Origin: Korobacter sp963758505 | Lineage (GTDB): Bacteria; Acidobacteriota; Terriglobia; Terriglobales; Acidobacteriaceae | DNA: 64,000 nt | Reading direction: 5' to 3' | NCBI GenBank assembly: GCA_963758505.1 | Contig: CAVWVJ010000003.1 | Span: forward strand, 1,302,001-1,366,000 | Part shown: piece by piece, positions 36,000 through 44,607 of the stretch | How the letters are laid out: each line of letters starts with the position of its first letter | Numbering within the stretch: the stretch's first letter is position 1 | Notes under the pieces: model-generated | Told to the model about the DNA's origin: nothing | Databases searched by the model: none | The model's input: the letters and a program-made list of their open reading frames with translations, nothing else | Program-made: the position numbers and the translations under genes

Positions 36000-36803
36000 G
36001 TGAACGGGCAAATGGAGAAGGCAGACAAGCAGCGCCAGGAGTGGCTCAGCAAAGTCCCCGAGGTGGTCCTGACCTTCTGGATCATTAAGATTGCGGCCAC
36101 AACTCTGGGTGAAACCGGAGGGGATACGGTCACCATGACGTTGAATTGGGGGTATTTGGCGGGAAGTGCTCTCTTCCTCGCGCTCCTGATCGTGCTCGTC
36201 ATCGCACAAATTTCTGCGAAGAAGTTTTACCCAGCGCTCTATTGGGCGACCATCGTCGCCTCGACCACCTTCGGCACCACCATGGCCGACTTTGCCGATC
36301 GTTCTCTGGGCATCGGCTACACCGGCGGTACTGCGCTCCTCTTCGCCTGCCTGATGGCCGTGCTCGGCCTTTGGTACTGGTCCGAAGGCACGATCTCGGT
36401 GAACACCGTGAGTACGCCCAAAGTGGAAGCCTTCTACTGGGCAGCCATCACCTTCTCCCAAACCCTGGGGACGGCGCTGGGCGACTGGGCCGCCGACACC
36501 GGCGGACTCGGGTATCGCGGTGGGGCGCTCGTCTTTGCCGCCTGTTTGGCGGTGGTTGCAGCGCTTTTTTTCTGGACGAAGATTTCTCGCGTGTTCTTAT
36601 TCTGGGCGGCTTTTATCCTGACCCGCCCGTTGGGCGCAACCGTCGGCGATTTCCTGGATAAACCTGTCAATGACGGTGGTTTAGCGCTCAGCCGTCCGAT
36701 TGCATCCGCGGTCATCGCGGTCTTCATGATCGTCTGCATCTTCGTTTTGCCGCAGCGTGCGGGGCGCCATCCTTCGGTCTTGCGCACGGAGAATGATGGA
36801 TGA
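36000..36803 (+). CDS. COG4705-like membrane protein with four internal repeats
   Basis: The 267-residue protein has about eight helices built from four repeats, each with a Gly-x-x-x-x-Asp signature: TLGETGGDT, FGTTMADFADRSLGIGY, LGTALGDWAADTGGLGY and LGATVGDFLDKPVNDGG. Function unknown; the acidic repeat suggests ion binding, but this is an inference. GTG 36000 has AGG five bases upstream; an ATG at 36012 is an alternative start four codons in. Confidence 0.8.
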   Translation: MNGQMEKADKQRQEWLSKVPEVVLTFWIIKIAATTLGETGGDTVTMTLNWGYLAGSALFLALLIVLVIAQISAKKFYPALYWATIVASTTFGTTMADFADRSLGIGYTGGTALLFACLMAVLGLWYWSEGTISVNTVSTPKVEAFYWAAITFSQTLGTALGDWAADTGGLGYRGGALVFAACLAVVAALFFWTKISRVFLFWAAFILTRPLGATVGDFLDKPVNDGGLALSRPIASAVIAVFMIVCIFVLPQRAGRHPSVLRTENDG

Positions 36804-37249
36804 CTTCATTTTGCGTCACAGTCGCCAAGTTCGCCGCTCAAACTCCTGTCAAGAAAATCGTTCCAAAACGGTTCTAGCCTCAGTTTTCGCCTTTCTGTAT
36901 CTCCTTGCCAAAATTGTAAGTTCCTGTAATCATGCCGTGCTTGTAGGCCGGAATATGGTTTCGGCTATAAACAGTTGATTTGGGTTGGATAAGTTTGCCA
37001 AGCGGTCTGCAGTACAGCGGGAGAGATGGGCTCCGGTGTTTTGCGCAACGGCGCTGGCTTGCGCCGGATGCAAGACTCGGGAGCCTATTTCTTTGTGTGT
37101 GCCAAAGGCGAGCGGCGAAGGGCCAATCCGTTAACACCGCCGGCATCTGGGATCGCAACTGCAGCACCTCTGGCTCAGCCGCCGGAGCGCTTCAGAACGT
37201 TCGCCGGGCTTGGGGTCACTGATTCACTTAGAGGCGAAAGGAGTTCGTT
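36804..37249. other. Intergenic region and probable long leader of the cold-shock gene
   Basis: No convincing gene occupies these 446 bases. A loose promoter may lie at 36940-36970 (TTGTAG and TATAAA, 19-base spacer), which would give the cold-shock mRNA a leader of about 270 bases, in line with the long structured leaders known for csp genes. A direct functional motif could not be recognised. Confidence 0.4.
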
Positions 37250-37453
37250 GTGAGAGAAAAGGGAACTGTAAAGTGGTTCAACGGAGCGAAAGGTTACGGC
37301 TTCATTCAGCGATCCACGGGGGAAGATGTATTCGTGCATTTCTCGGCGATCCAGGAAAATGGCTACCGCACGCTCAATGAAGGCGAAACCGTCGAATTCG
37401 ACCTGATGAAGGGCCCCAAGGGATACCAGGCCGCCAACGTCGTCCGCGCTTAA
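37250..37453 (+). CDS. CspA-family cold-shock protein
   Basis: The 67-residue OB-fold protein carries both RNA-binding motifs, KGYGFIQ (RNP1) and DVFVHFSAI (RNP2), and starts with the typical GTVKWFNGAKGYGF. It acts as an RNA chaperone. The GTG start has AGGAG six bases upstream. It is monocistronic, with a strong terminator. Confidence 0.96.
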   Translation: MREKGTVKWFNGAKGYGFIQRSTGEDVFVHFSAIQENGYRTLNEGETVEFDLMKGPKGYQAANVVRA

Positions 37454-37471
37454 ATCGCATCAGACACGATC

Positions 37472-38611
37472 TCAACCCTCCGGCTCCGGAGGGTTGTTCT
37501 TTTTTTCGGCGCTTTCTTCTCCCTTCGCCAACTCCCTCTTTAAGCGCTGCAGTCGCGCCACCGCCCATCGCCCATGCTCCGCGACCACCGGGTTCGGATC
37601 GTTCGCCAGGCGCTCCGCGTTCTCCAGCAACGAAGCATCTCCGCTGTTGCCGATTGCCACGGCGACGTTCCGCTTGAATCCAGAGAACTTCGCACGCTTG
37701 ACCGGCGATCGGCGAAACGTCTCGCGGAAGCCCTCCACGTCCATCTCCGCCAGCCAGTCCAGTGCCGGGTTGATGCGCGCCGGGATCGCCTTGAGTTCCG
37801 GCATGGTTCCAAGGGGAGCCTTGCGGTTCCAAGGGCAAACATCCTGGCAAATGTCGCACCCGAACACCTGCCTGCCCATCTGTTCCCGCAGGATTTCCGG
37901 TATTTCTCCGCGTTTCTCAATGGTGAGATAGGAAATGCATCGGGTGGCGTCGAGCTGATAAGGCGCCGGGAAGGCATTCGTCGGGCACGCATCCAGGCAT
38001 CGCGTACACGAGCCGCAACGGTCTGCCGCGGGAATCCCCGGCTCCAATTCGAGATTCGTCAGAATCACTCCGAGGAAGAGCCAGGATCCTAGTTTTTCGT
38101 TCAGGATGCAGGTGTTCTTGCCGATCCAGCCGACCCCGGCATACTTTGCAAAGACTCGCTCTACGATAGGTCCGGTATCCACGTAGCACCACGACCGGAA
38201 GCTTTCTTCCCCTTGGTTCGTGGCCAACTTGGCGATCTCCGCCTCCAACTGGCGAAGCCGGGCAAGCACGGCGTCGTGATAGTCACTTTCTGTCCACGCG
38301 TAGCGCGCAATCCAGCCGTCGCGAGTACTACCTGCGTGCGTAGAATAAGGCGCATCGGCGTTGTAGTTCGCAGCACATACGATCACCGACCGCGCCCAAG
38401 GGGCGGCATTCGCCAGGTGCTCCCGCTTCAACCTTCCATCCGCATTCTCCGCCGCGAGATAGCCCATTTCGCCGTGCCGCCCGGCTTCTATCCATTCACG
38501 AAATCGCTCGAGCTCCGGGTGATCGCCAGCCGTCGCGATGCCGGCAGCGTCGAATCCGTGGCGGGCCGCAAGCGTGCTGATCTGCGCGGAAATCGCGACT
38601 CTGGAGCTCAT
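37472..38611 (-). CDS. queG: Epoxyqueuosine reductase QueG
   Basis: QueG makes the last step of queuosine synthesis in tRNA, using cobalamin and two 4Fe-4S clusters. The 379 residues include GYGFGG-like N-terminal catalytic parts (GEMGYLAAENADGR, AANYN), ferredoxin motifs CGSCTRCLDACP and CDICQDVCPWN, and a C-terminal HEAT-like repeat (NVAVAIGNSGDASLLENAER). The start at 38611 matches family N-termini; the ribosome site is weak. The C-terminal PPEPEG residues are encoded by the opposing terminator hairpin. Confidence 0.95.
   Translation of the reverse strand: MSSRVAISAQISTLAARHGFDAAGIATAGDHPELERFREWIEAGRHGEMGYLAAENADGRLKREHLANAAPWARSVIVCAANYNADAPYSTHAGSTRDGWIARYAWTESDYHDAVLARLRQLEAEIAKLATNQGEESFRSWCYVDTGPIVERVFAKYAGVGWIGKNTCILNEKLGSWLFLGVILTNLELEPGIPAADRCGSCTRCLDACPTNAFPAPYQLDATRCISYLTIEKRGEIPEILREQMGRQVFGCDICQDVCPWNRKAPLGTMPELKAIPARINPALDWLAEMDVEGFRETFRRSPVKRAKFSGFKRNVAVAIGNSGDASLLENAERLANDPNPVVAEHGRWAVARLQRLKRELAKGEESAEKKNNPPEPEG
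37474..37507 (+). terminator. Strong intrinsic terminator after the cold-shock gene
   Basis: AACCCTCCGG and CCGGAGGGTT form a 10-bp stem around CT (37474-37495), followed by GTTCTTTTTTT. The hairpin lies within the last codons of the convergent queG gene, so the same bases encode the QueG C-terminus. Confidence 0.9.
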
Positions 38612-38704
38612 GGGAGTGTTTCCATTATCAGACAAAGGTACGCGGTGGGAACTGCATTGGCATCGACCGCCACTTTCTGGTGACACGAATTCGCTGTCCT
38701 CGCC

Positions 38705-38851
38705 TTAACCCCTTAATACCTCTCCGACGCCGCGTGGCAACACGCGCGGATTCAGCTGCTTACAAACCAATTCCAGCGTCTCGCGCAGCTCTCGATGGCC
38801 TTCGATTTGCAACTGTTCTTTCAGCTGTCCCAGCTTTGAAGGATCCCGCAC
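38705..38851 (-). CDS. Possible 48-residue protein upstream of queG
   Basis: A short minus-strand frame from GTG 38851 to TAA 38705 reads as a charged helical peptide, LKEQLQIEGHRELRETLEL then VCKQLNPRVLPRGVG. The codon choice is like the neighbours' and the sequence has protein-like composition. A GTG eight codons upstream would extend it into the start of the divergent phospholipase gene. No family is recognised and no clear ribosome site is present. Confidence 0.4.
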   Translation of the reverse strand: MRDPSKLGQLKEQLQIEGHRELRETLELVCKQLNPRVLPRGVGEVLRG

Positions 38852-40435
38852 ATGCGAATTTCGTTGCCACACTCGTCCAAAGCCTTACAGATCGGGCTTT
38901 TCTCTCTAGTATCGCTGTCCGGCGCTAGCCTCGTCGCGGCACAATGCACGCCCAACCCGAATAACCAGACGGTCACAATTTGTGCGCCCGCGAGTGGCGC
39001 TTCCAATCTCACTTCGCCCGTCAATGTGATTGCGGAAACCACGGATTCCAACAACGTCACCCTCTTGCAGATCTACCTGGACGGCGTTGGCGTCTACCAC
39101 ACCGCTTCCGGCTCCCTGAACACGAATGTCACCATGACCACCGGCACGCACCGGCTGACCGTGCAGGCCACGGACTCCACAAAAACGATTTTCAAGACGA
39201 CTGAGAACATTACGGTGGGCACTGGCACCACCGGCGGTGGCTCCCTTTCGCAGATCAAGCACATCTTCTTTATCGTCGAAGAAAACCGTTCCATGGATAG
39301 CTACCTGGGAATGCTGGGAGCCTATCGCCAGAGCCTCGGATACTCCGGGAGTTTCGACGGCATCCCGCTGACCAAGTCGATGCCCGACTACAAGAGTACG
39401 GCGAACACCACTCCGTTCCACTCCCAGACGGTGTGCACCGATAACATGACGCCCTCGTGGAATGAGAGCCATTACGCCATCCATGGCGGCAAAATGGACT
39501 ACTTCATGAAGACCGAAGGCTCCTTGCCCTCGACCATCGATCCCCAGGGAACGCGTATGGTGGGCTACTACGACCAGACAGACATACCCTTCTATTACGA
39601 ACTGGCTGCGCAATACGGCACCAGCGATACCTGGCACACTCCCGTCCTGTCGGACACCATCCCCAACCGGATGTATCTCTTCACCGCGACCTCCTTTGGA
39701 CACATCCGTCCACAGGATGTTCCGCCTTCCGGTGGATGGCCGCAGCCCACGATCTTCCGTGATCTGGCTACCCACGGCATTTCGTTCCGCTACTACTACC
39801 AGGACAGCTCGGTTTACCTTGCGAGCTTCTCCGACTGGGCCAACTACCAGGGACGCGTCTACAACATCAGCCACTACTACACCGACATCCAGAACCCCAG
39901 CACGCTGCCCCAGGTCATTTTCATCGAACGCGGCAGCCAGAGCGGATTGGATGAGCACCCCCTGAACAACATTCAAAAGGGTGCGGCAGACGTGGCGAAC
40001 ATGATCAACGCCTTCTTGCAGAGTCCGTCGTATGCAAGTTCGGTGTTCATCCTCACGTATGACGATCCAGGCGGCCTCTTCGACCACGTACCTCCGTTCA
40101 AAGAGCCTGCGCCGGACAATATCCCGCCGATGCTGCGGAGTACGGACACGAAAGCGGATTTCACGGACTCCGGACTCCGGGTTCCGGTGATCGTCGTTTC
40201 ACCGTGGTCGAAACCTCACTTCGTCTCCCACGTGAACCGCGACTACACCGCGATCCTGAAGTTAATCGAAACGCGGTTCAGCCTGCCGGCACTCACGGCG
40301 CGCGACGCTGCTCAGGATGACATGAGCGAGTTCTTCGACTTCTCGAAGGTCCAGATTCCGACGCCGCCTCCGATGCCGGTGCAACCGACCAGCGGGGCAT
40401 GCAACAAGAAGCTGGAAAAGGCTCCCGGTTTCTAG
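38852..40435 (+). CDS. Secreted phospholipase C / acid phosphatase-type phosphoesterase
   Basis: The 527-residue protein has a signal peptide (to about residue 30), an N-terminal Ig-like domain (about 38-125) and a phosphoesterase domain of the alkaline phosphatase superfamily. The hallmark is HIFFIVEENRSMDSYLG, with later YDDPGGLFDHVPP and RVPVIVVSPWSK. Family members hydrolyse phospholipids or phosphate monoesters. The C-terminus has a Pro-rich tail. Confidence 0.92.
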   Translation: MRISLPHSSKALQIGLFSLVSLSGASLVAAQCTPNPNNQTVTICAPASGASNLTSPVNVIAETTDSNNVTLLQIYLDGVGVYHTASGSLNTNVTMTTGTHRLTVQATDSTKTIFKTTENITVGTGTTGGGSLSQIKHIFFIVEENRSMDSYLGMLGAYRQSLGYSGSFDGIPLTKSMPDYKSTANTTPFHSQTVCTDNMTPSWNESHYAIHGGKMDYFMKTEGSLPSTIDPQGTRMVGYYDQTDIPFYYELAAQYGTSDTWHTPVLSDTIPNRMYLFTATSFGHIRPQDVPPSGGWPQPTIFRDLATHGISFRYYYQDSSVYLASFSDWANYQGRVYNISHYYTDIQNPSTLPQVIFIERGSQSGLDEHPLNNIQKGAADVANMINAFLQSPSYASSVFILTYDDPGGLFDHVPPFKEPAPDNIPPMLRSTDTKADFTDSGLRVPVIVVSPWSKPHFVSHVNRDYTAILKLIETRFSLPALTARDAAQDDMSEFFDFSKVQIPTPPPMPVQPTSGACNKKLEKAPGF

Positions 40436-40456
40436 TAGCGGTTTTTTATCTCGACT

Positions 40457-40484
40457 GCCCGGACTTCGGCCCGGGCTTTTTCTT
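40457..40484 (+). terminator. Intrinsic terminator after the phospholipase-type gene
   Basis: GCCCGG and CCGGGC arms surround ACTTCGGC and are followed by TTTTTCTT, 21 bases after the stop codon. Confidence 0.85.
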
Positions 40485-40518
40485 GCTCAGTGATGGGCAA
40501 ATGTGCGCGAGCAGCCGA

Positions 40519-41808
40519 TCAATCCTGGCCGGGTTCATCGTGCAACACGAACTGCACCCGCGATGAGATGTCCGGATGGTCGTAGAGCCAGAACACCATC
40601 AGCTTGCTTGGATAAGGATAGGAGAGCGAGTGTTCTCCCAGGCTTTGGAATGACTGGGCCGCTGTCTGCCGGAAATCCGGATTGATTCCACGCGTGATGT
40701 TCAGCCCATAGACGTCGGCCTCGTGTTCGATGTGCCGGCTGAAAGCGTTGCCGACCGGCTCTGCGACAAACCCGAGCAGCGAGGCGATCAGCATCAAGGC
40801 CGGGAACGAGGCCCAATCCGCGATGCCACGGATTTGCCATCGCTCGCCCCAGCGTTGCAGAGCCCACCGGACCAGGTGAAAGGTCAGCCAGAATCCAACC
40901 AACAGTAGCGCCGCCGTGAACGCCAGGCCTTTCGGGATATGGTGCAGCATGTAGTGGCCCATCTCATGCCCGAAGACAAACAGGGTCTGCGGAATCGTCA
41001 TCTGCTGCGTCGTGGTGTCCCACACCACCACCCGCTTCGTCGCGCCGATGCCGGTCACGTATGCGTTGGCCGTAGTGACCTTCTCGCTGGCCTTCATGAG
41101 GAACATGCGATCCGGTGGAATGTCCAAGCCGCCACGCGCCGTTACTTTCTCAATCGCCTGTACCAGGTCGGCGTGGTTCTTCTCCAATGGCTCAAACTTG
41201 TTAAAGAGCGGATCGAGGACCACCGGCATCAGGAAGATGAAGAACACGATGATCGGAAGCACCGCCAGCCACGCGTAAAACCACCACCGCTGCGGACTGC
41301 GGCGGATCAGTACATACAGCAGCCAGACCAGCAGGCTGCCAACGAACATGCCGATCAGTTCGCCCTTCGTCCAGTCCCACAGCCACGACCCCCAGCGTTG
41401 GATGGAGAGCCCGTAGCGCAACGACACCCAGTGGCCGTAAACGCCGAAGGGCAGGCTGGCCACATCCAGCGCGATGGTGAGCAGGGGAACGAAGATGAAG
41501 GCCTGGAAGAAACGAATGCGGGTCACACGCTCGGCCAGGTCGCGGAACCTGGCCCCCAGGTGGAAACGCAGCACGAGCAGCAGAAGCACGATCCCGTAAA
41601 TCGTCTCGACGAAGTGCAACGTGGTGCGTACGGTATAGAGCGCTTTTGCCTTGGCAAGCTCATCGGGCGGCAAGGAATAGGCCGTCACCGTCCTGGTGAC
41701 GGGTGCAGACGCCTGCGCTGTCGGCGCGCTCGCTTCCTGTGCCAGGATCGTTGGGGCGAGGCAAGCCAGGAAGAAGAACAAAGACAGGACTGCGCAACGT
41801 ACACGCAT
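40519..41808 (-). CDS. M48-family metallopeptidase (Ste24/CAAX protease 1-like)
   Basis: The 429-residue membrane protein has a signal-like first helix, several transmembrane segments and the zinc motif HEMGH with the third ligand in EHEADVYG. The overall layout, including the long N-terminal membrane region and VLDPLFNKFEPL, is that of Ste24-type proteases, which in bacteria are thought to act in membrane protein quality control. The start at 41808 has GAGGTG upstream; an ATG at 41871 would add 21 non-conserved residues. Confidence 0.92.
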   Translation of the reverse strand: MRVRCAVLSLFFFLACLAPTILAQEASAPTAQASAPVTRTVTAYSLPPDELAKAKALYTVRTTLHFVETIYGIVLLLLVLRFHLGARFRDLAERVTRIRFFQAFIFVPLLTIALDVASLPFGVYGHWVSLRYGLSIQRWGSWLWDWTKGELIGMFVGSLLVWLLYVLIRRSPQRWWFYAWLAVLPIIVFFIFLMPVVLDPLFNKFEPLEKNHADLVQAIEKVTARGGLDIPPDRMFLMKASEKVTTANAYVTGIGATKRVVVWDTTTQQMTIPQTLFVFGHEMGHYMLHHIPKGLAFTAALLLVGFWLTFHLVRWALQRWGERWQIRGIADWASFPALMLIASLLGFVAEPVGNAFSRHIEHEADVYGLNITRGINPDFRQTAAQSFQSLGEHSLSYPYPSKLMVFWLYDHPDISSRVQFVLHDEPGQD

Positions 41809-41850
41809 TTGCACCTCGCGTTTCGCGACAGCATCGTAACAAATCGCGCA

Positions 41851-41880
41851 AAACAAAATCGCCGGACGCATCCGGCGATT
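41851..41880 (-). terminator. Intrinsic terminator after the DUF507 pair
   Basis: On the minus strand AATCGCCGGA and TCCGGCGATT form a 10-bp stem with a 4-base loop, followed by TTGTTT. It lies 20 bases beyond the second DUF507 stop. Confidence 0.85.
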
Positions 41881-41899
41881 CGCCTTGGAACGAATTGGA

Positions 41900-42211
41900 C
41901 TATAGCCCCAGCTTTTTCACTTCCTCGTTGTAATACTTGCGGTAGAGGATGTCCCACTCCTGCGAGCCTTCCATGATGATCCGGCGCTGGCTCTCGATCT
42001 TTTGCCGCGCTGCCTGGTCGATCTTCAATTCTTCTGCCAGCAGGTCTTCCAGGGCTTTGCGCGCCTCGAGGCGGATGGTGTTGCGATCTTCGAGGAAATC
42101 GACTTCATCCACCCCGGCCAGGGTGTCGGCGATGGTATGCGCCAGCTTGTTGACCTTTTCCCGCGACAGTCGGGTTTTGGCGCCGGCTTCCGGCGGATGC
42201 TGCGGACTCAT
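41900..42211 (-). CDS. DUF507-family protein (second of a tandem pair)
   Basis: A 103-residue charged helical protein with the DUF507 pattern: LSREKVNKLAHTIADTL, an acidic centre and a C-terminal SQEWDILYRKYYNEEVKKLGL. Function is unknown; the family is common in Acidobacteria, Aquificae and Deltaproteobacteria. Its ATG overlaps the stop of the first DUF507 gene (ATGA). Confidence 0.85.
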   Translation of the reverse strand: MSPQHPPEAGAKTRLSREKVNKLAHTIADTLAGVDEVDFLEDRNTIRLEARKALEDLLAEELKIDQAARQKIESQRRIIMEGSQEWDILYRKYYNEEVKKLGL

Positions 42212-42486
42212 ATCACCGCCTTGTACTTGCGGACGAGCTCGTTCTTCACCTTCTTGAACATCTCCTGGTAATTGGCGCCCGACCGCCGCATCTCTTCCGA
42301 ATAGGTCTCGAGGATGACGCGCACCTCGTCGTTGATGCGGTCCTCCATGCTCAGTTCATCGACCATTGCCGCCTCCACTTTCTGGGTGACGGCGGCCTTC
42401 GCCTCGGTCTCAATGCATTCTGCTTTGATCAGGCGATCTACGATGTGACGGGCCAGGTAGCCCACATACTCTTTGGAAAGAAGCAT
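42208..42486 (-). CDS. DUF507-family protein (first of a tandem pair)
   Basis: A 92-residue paralogue of the next gene, with LSKEYVGYLARHIVDRLI at the N-terminus and YQEMFKKVKNELVRKYKAV at the end. The two share helix layout and a Tyr-Lys-Lys-rich end, suggesting an old duplication and perhaps a heterodimer. This is inferred from adjacency and coupling only. Confidence 0.85.
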   Translation of the reverse strand: MLLSKEYVGYLARHIVDRLIKAECIETEAKAAVTQKVEAAMVDELSMEDRINDEVRVILETYSEEMRRSGANYQEMFKKVKNELVRKYKAVI

Positions 42487-42629
42487 CTCTCAGGCCGTTG
42501 CAAGTAACTTATGCCAAACATTGAGTTTACCATAATGCAGAAAGATCGCGTTCCGCGGCCGCGGAGCGCGTTATGATGGGCGTGTGCCTCTGATTCCTTT
42601 CGAGTCCGGGGAACATCCAAAAGCCAGGA

Positions 42630-43094
42630 ATGACTGAAGATTTAGTAACTCTCAAAGACGACATGACGGCGTTCATCGCCGGAACAGGATTGAAGCGCTT
42701 CCAGGGCTACGTCTCCGACGACGTGCAAAGCGTGATGTGGGACGCCGAAGGAAACCCCGATAGCTGGAAGAGTTTCGTGGAACTGGCTGTCTCCGCCGGG
42801 GCGCCGTTCATCACCATGAACGAGTCCATCCTCTCGCGCCAGGACGTCGATTACCTGGTGGAACGCCTGCAACGTTCCAGCTACGCCAGCGACGAAGAGA
42901 TGGAAGATGCCCGCTGGCTGCGTACCTATATCGGCAAAAGCGGCTTCGTTCAACTGGGCTGGCCCTTCCAGGGCATCATGTTCCTCTTCGAGGCCTCGAC
43001 CGAGTGGTACGACCGCTACCAGCGCCTGCTCGACATGGCCGAAGACCTCGGCAACATCACGATTGAGGATCCCGGACAGGACGACGAGCGGTAG
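42630..43094 (+). CDS. Conserved hypothetical protein
   Basis: A 154-residue, acidic, soluble protein without signal peptide. It contains GLKRFQGYVSDDVQSVMWDA, DVDYLVERLQRSSYAS and KSGFVQLGWPFQGIMFLFEA segments, and ends in a highly acidic tail. No known domain. It is divergent from the DUF507 pair, about 140 bases away. Confidence 0.7.
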   Translation: MTEDLVTLKDDMTAFIAGTGLKRFQGYVSDDVQSVMWDAEGNPDSWKSFVELAVSAGAPFITMNESILSRQDVDYLVERLQRSSYASDEEMEDARWLRTYIGKSGFVQLGWPFQGIMFLFEASTEWYDRYQRLLDMAEDLGNITIEDPGQDDER

Positions 43095-43180
43095 GCAGCT
43101 GTTTGTTTTTGTCCTGCTGCCAGACTCGCTTTGGCCAACGTAGAGCTTCGTTGTGCCTCCTGCATAACGCAGACGGTAGG

Positions 43181-43230
43181 GGTCCTTCGACTCCGTTCCG
43201 CTTCGCAAAACTGCGCTCAGGATGACATTC
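43181..43230. repeat. REP-like extragenic element
   Basis: GGTCCTTCGACTCCGTTCCG followed by CTTCGCAAAACTGCGCTCAG and GATGACATTC has the familiar CCTTCGACTCCGCTCAGGATGACA layout of dispersed intergenic repeats seen in acidobacterial and other genomes. Confidence 0.55.
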
Positions 43231-43309
43231 GTGGGGTTAACTCTCTAGTTCTGGGTACCCCCCTCCCCACCCCTCTTGTATTTTCAGCAGTTTAGGCCAT
43301 GCAAAACTC

Positions 43310-43351
43310 GCAAAATATTCCCCGCAAAGGGAGTTACGGGCAAAATATTCC
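43310..43351 (+). repeat. Pair of 12-bp direct repeats
   Basis: GCAAAATATTCC occurs at 43310-43321 and again at 43340-43351, exactly 30 bases apart. They are about 260 bases upstream of the NmrA-like gene and could be a regulator binding site or part of an inserted repeat. Confidence 0.45.
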
Positions 43352-43614
43352 GAACATTGCACTTAGCCTACTCAGTTGCAGGTTCTTGCAACCGAGGGTC
43401 CGACGCTTGGGTTTATCAAAGAGCTAACCTCTTCCGTCGTTGGGGAGAAGACCCCACATGCGCAGAATATGCGTGGCGTGTCACGAAGTCTGTGCGTCGC
43501 GTCACGAGGGGATGTGAGTATCGGGTTTGCTGTTGGTAACCGCCTGATACCAACTGCATCCCGAAGAGCAAACGATTCATCCATAAGCGTGCGTAACAAG
43601 GAGCGGAGCACGCC

Positions 43615-44511
43615 ATGATTGTCGTAACAGGCGCTACAGGACGCACGGGAAGAGCGGCAACGGAAGGGTTACTCGCCAAAGGCGAAAAGCTTCGCGTGGT
43701 TGGGCGGGACGCGAAGAAGTTGGCTCCGTTCGTGGCGTTGGGAGCGGAACCCTTCGTCGGAAACGTCGAAGATGCGTCCGCGATGACGGAGGCGTTCAAG
43801 GGTGCTTCCGCCGTCTACCTGGTGCTGCCCGAAGACATCTCGCAGCCGGACTTGCGCGCGCATCAAGAACGCGTTTCCGATTCCTACGCGGCAGCAATTA
43901 GCAACGCCCAAGTGCAGTTTGTTGTCGATCTAAGCAGTATCGGCGCTCAGCACGCGAAGGGCACCGGTCCGATCGTGGGCTTGCACAACCAGGAGCAAAA
44001 GCTGAATCGAATCGCTGGGCTGAACGTCCTGCATGTGCGCGCAGCGTACTTTATGGAAAATCTCTTCATGAGTATCGCGCCGTTGCGTGCGACGGGGACA
44101 CTCCCGGGTGCTTTCCAGGCAGATGCGCAAATGCCATGGATTGCTACCAAGGATATCGGTGCGTATGCCGCCACTCGTCTCGCGGCGCGCAATTTTTCAG
44201 GCAGTTCAATTCAGGAGTTGCACGGGCAGCGTGACATCTCCATGCAAGAGGCGGCGTCCATTGTCGGCAAATCGATCGGCATGCCCAACCTCGAGTACGT
44301 GCAAGTTCCAAGCAGGATGCTAGGGCAGAACCTTGTAACGATGGGATTGCCGGAAAAGACTGCGGATTTGCTTGTCGAGATGTGGGAGGGGGCGAACGCG
44401 GGCCTCATCGTGCCACAGGAATCGCGCTCAGCGACCAACACGACGCCTACCACCCTGGAATCGTTCGTCGCCGAAGTGTTCGCCCCGGCGTATCTCAACT
44501 CCGGAAGCTAG
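43615..44511 (+). CDS. NmrA/SDR-like NAD(P)-binding protein
   Basis: A 298-residue atypical short-chain dehydrogenase with N-terminal MIVVTGATGRTGRAATEGLL (Rossmann GxxGxxG). It also has VYLVLPEDIS, FVVDLSSIGAQHAKGTGPI and IQELHGQRDISMQEAA. Relatives include QorB-type quinone oxidoreductases and NmrA-like redox sensors; the substrate is not known. AAGGAG precedes the ATG. It lies in the cassette-like stretch bounded by palindromic elements. Confidence 0.88.
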   Translation: MIVVTGATGRTGRAATEGLLAKGEKLRVVGRDAKKLAPFVALGAEPFVGNVEDASAMTEAFKGASAVYLVLPEDISQPDLRAHQERVSDSYAAAISNAQVQFVVDLSSIGAQHAKGTGPIVGLHNQEQKLNRIAGLNVLHVRAAYFMENLFMSIAPLRATGTLPGAFQADAQMPWIATKDIGAYAATRLAARNFSGSSIQELHGQRDISMQEAASIVGKSIGMPNLEYVQVPSRMLGQNLVTMGLPEKTADLLVEMWEGANAGLIVPQESRSATNTTPTTLESFVAEVFAPAYLNSGS

Positions 44512-44552
44512 CTCCTGCGTGAAAGCGCGAAAAGTCGCCTTCCCGCAGATAG

Positions 44553-44583
44553 CCGGATTCCTGGTGGTAATGCCTGTTCTCGC
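44553..44583 (+). repeat. Palindromic element copy A (right half)
   Basis: CCGGATTCCTGGTGGTAA at 44553-44570 is the exact inverse of the 18 bases at 47084-47101. It is followed by TGCCTGTTC, as in copy B. It lies between the NmrA-like and VOC genes. Confidence 0.75.
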
Positions 44584-44607
44584 CAATCATCCCTTATACT
44601 TCGTGCG

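Larger units (their letters stand above)
43095..43614. other. Intergenic region with repeats upstream of the NmrA-like gene
   Basis: The 520 bases contain a REP-like element (43181-43230), a 12-bp direct repeat (43310 and 43340) and a partial copy of the palindromic element found around the next genes (TGTTGGTAA at 43531). Open frames here are not protein-like. Confidence 0.5.

Noticed and set aside
43276..43618. Short plus-strand frames before the NmrA-like gene
   Set aside because: They run through direct repeats and end inside the next gene's ribosome site; the peptides are not protein-like.
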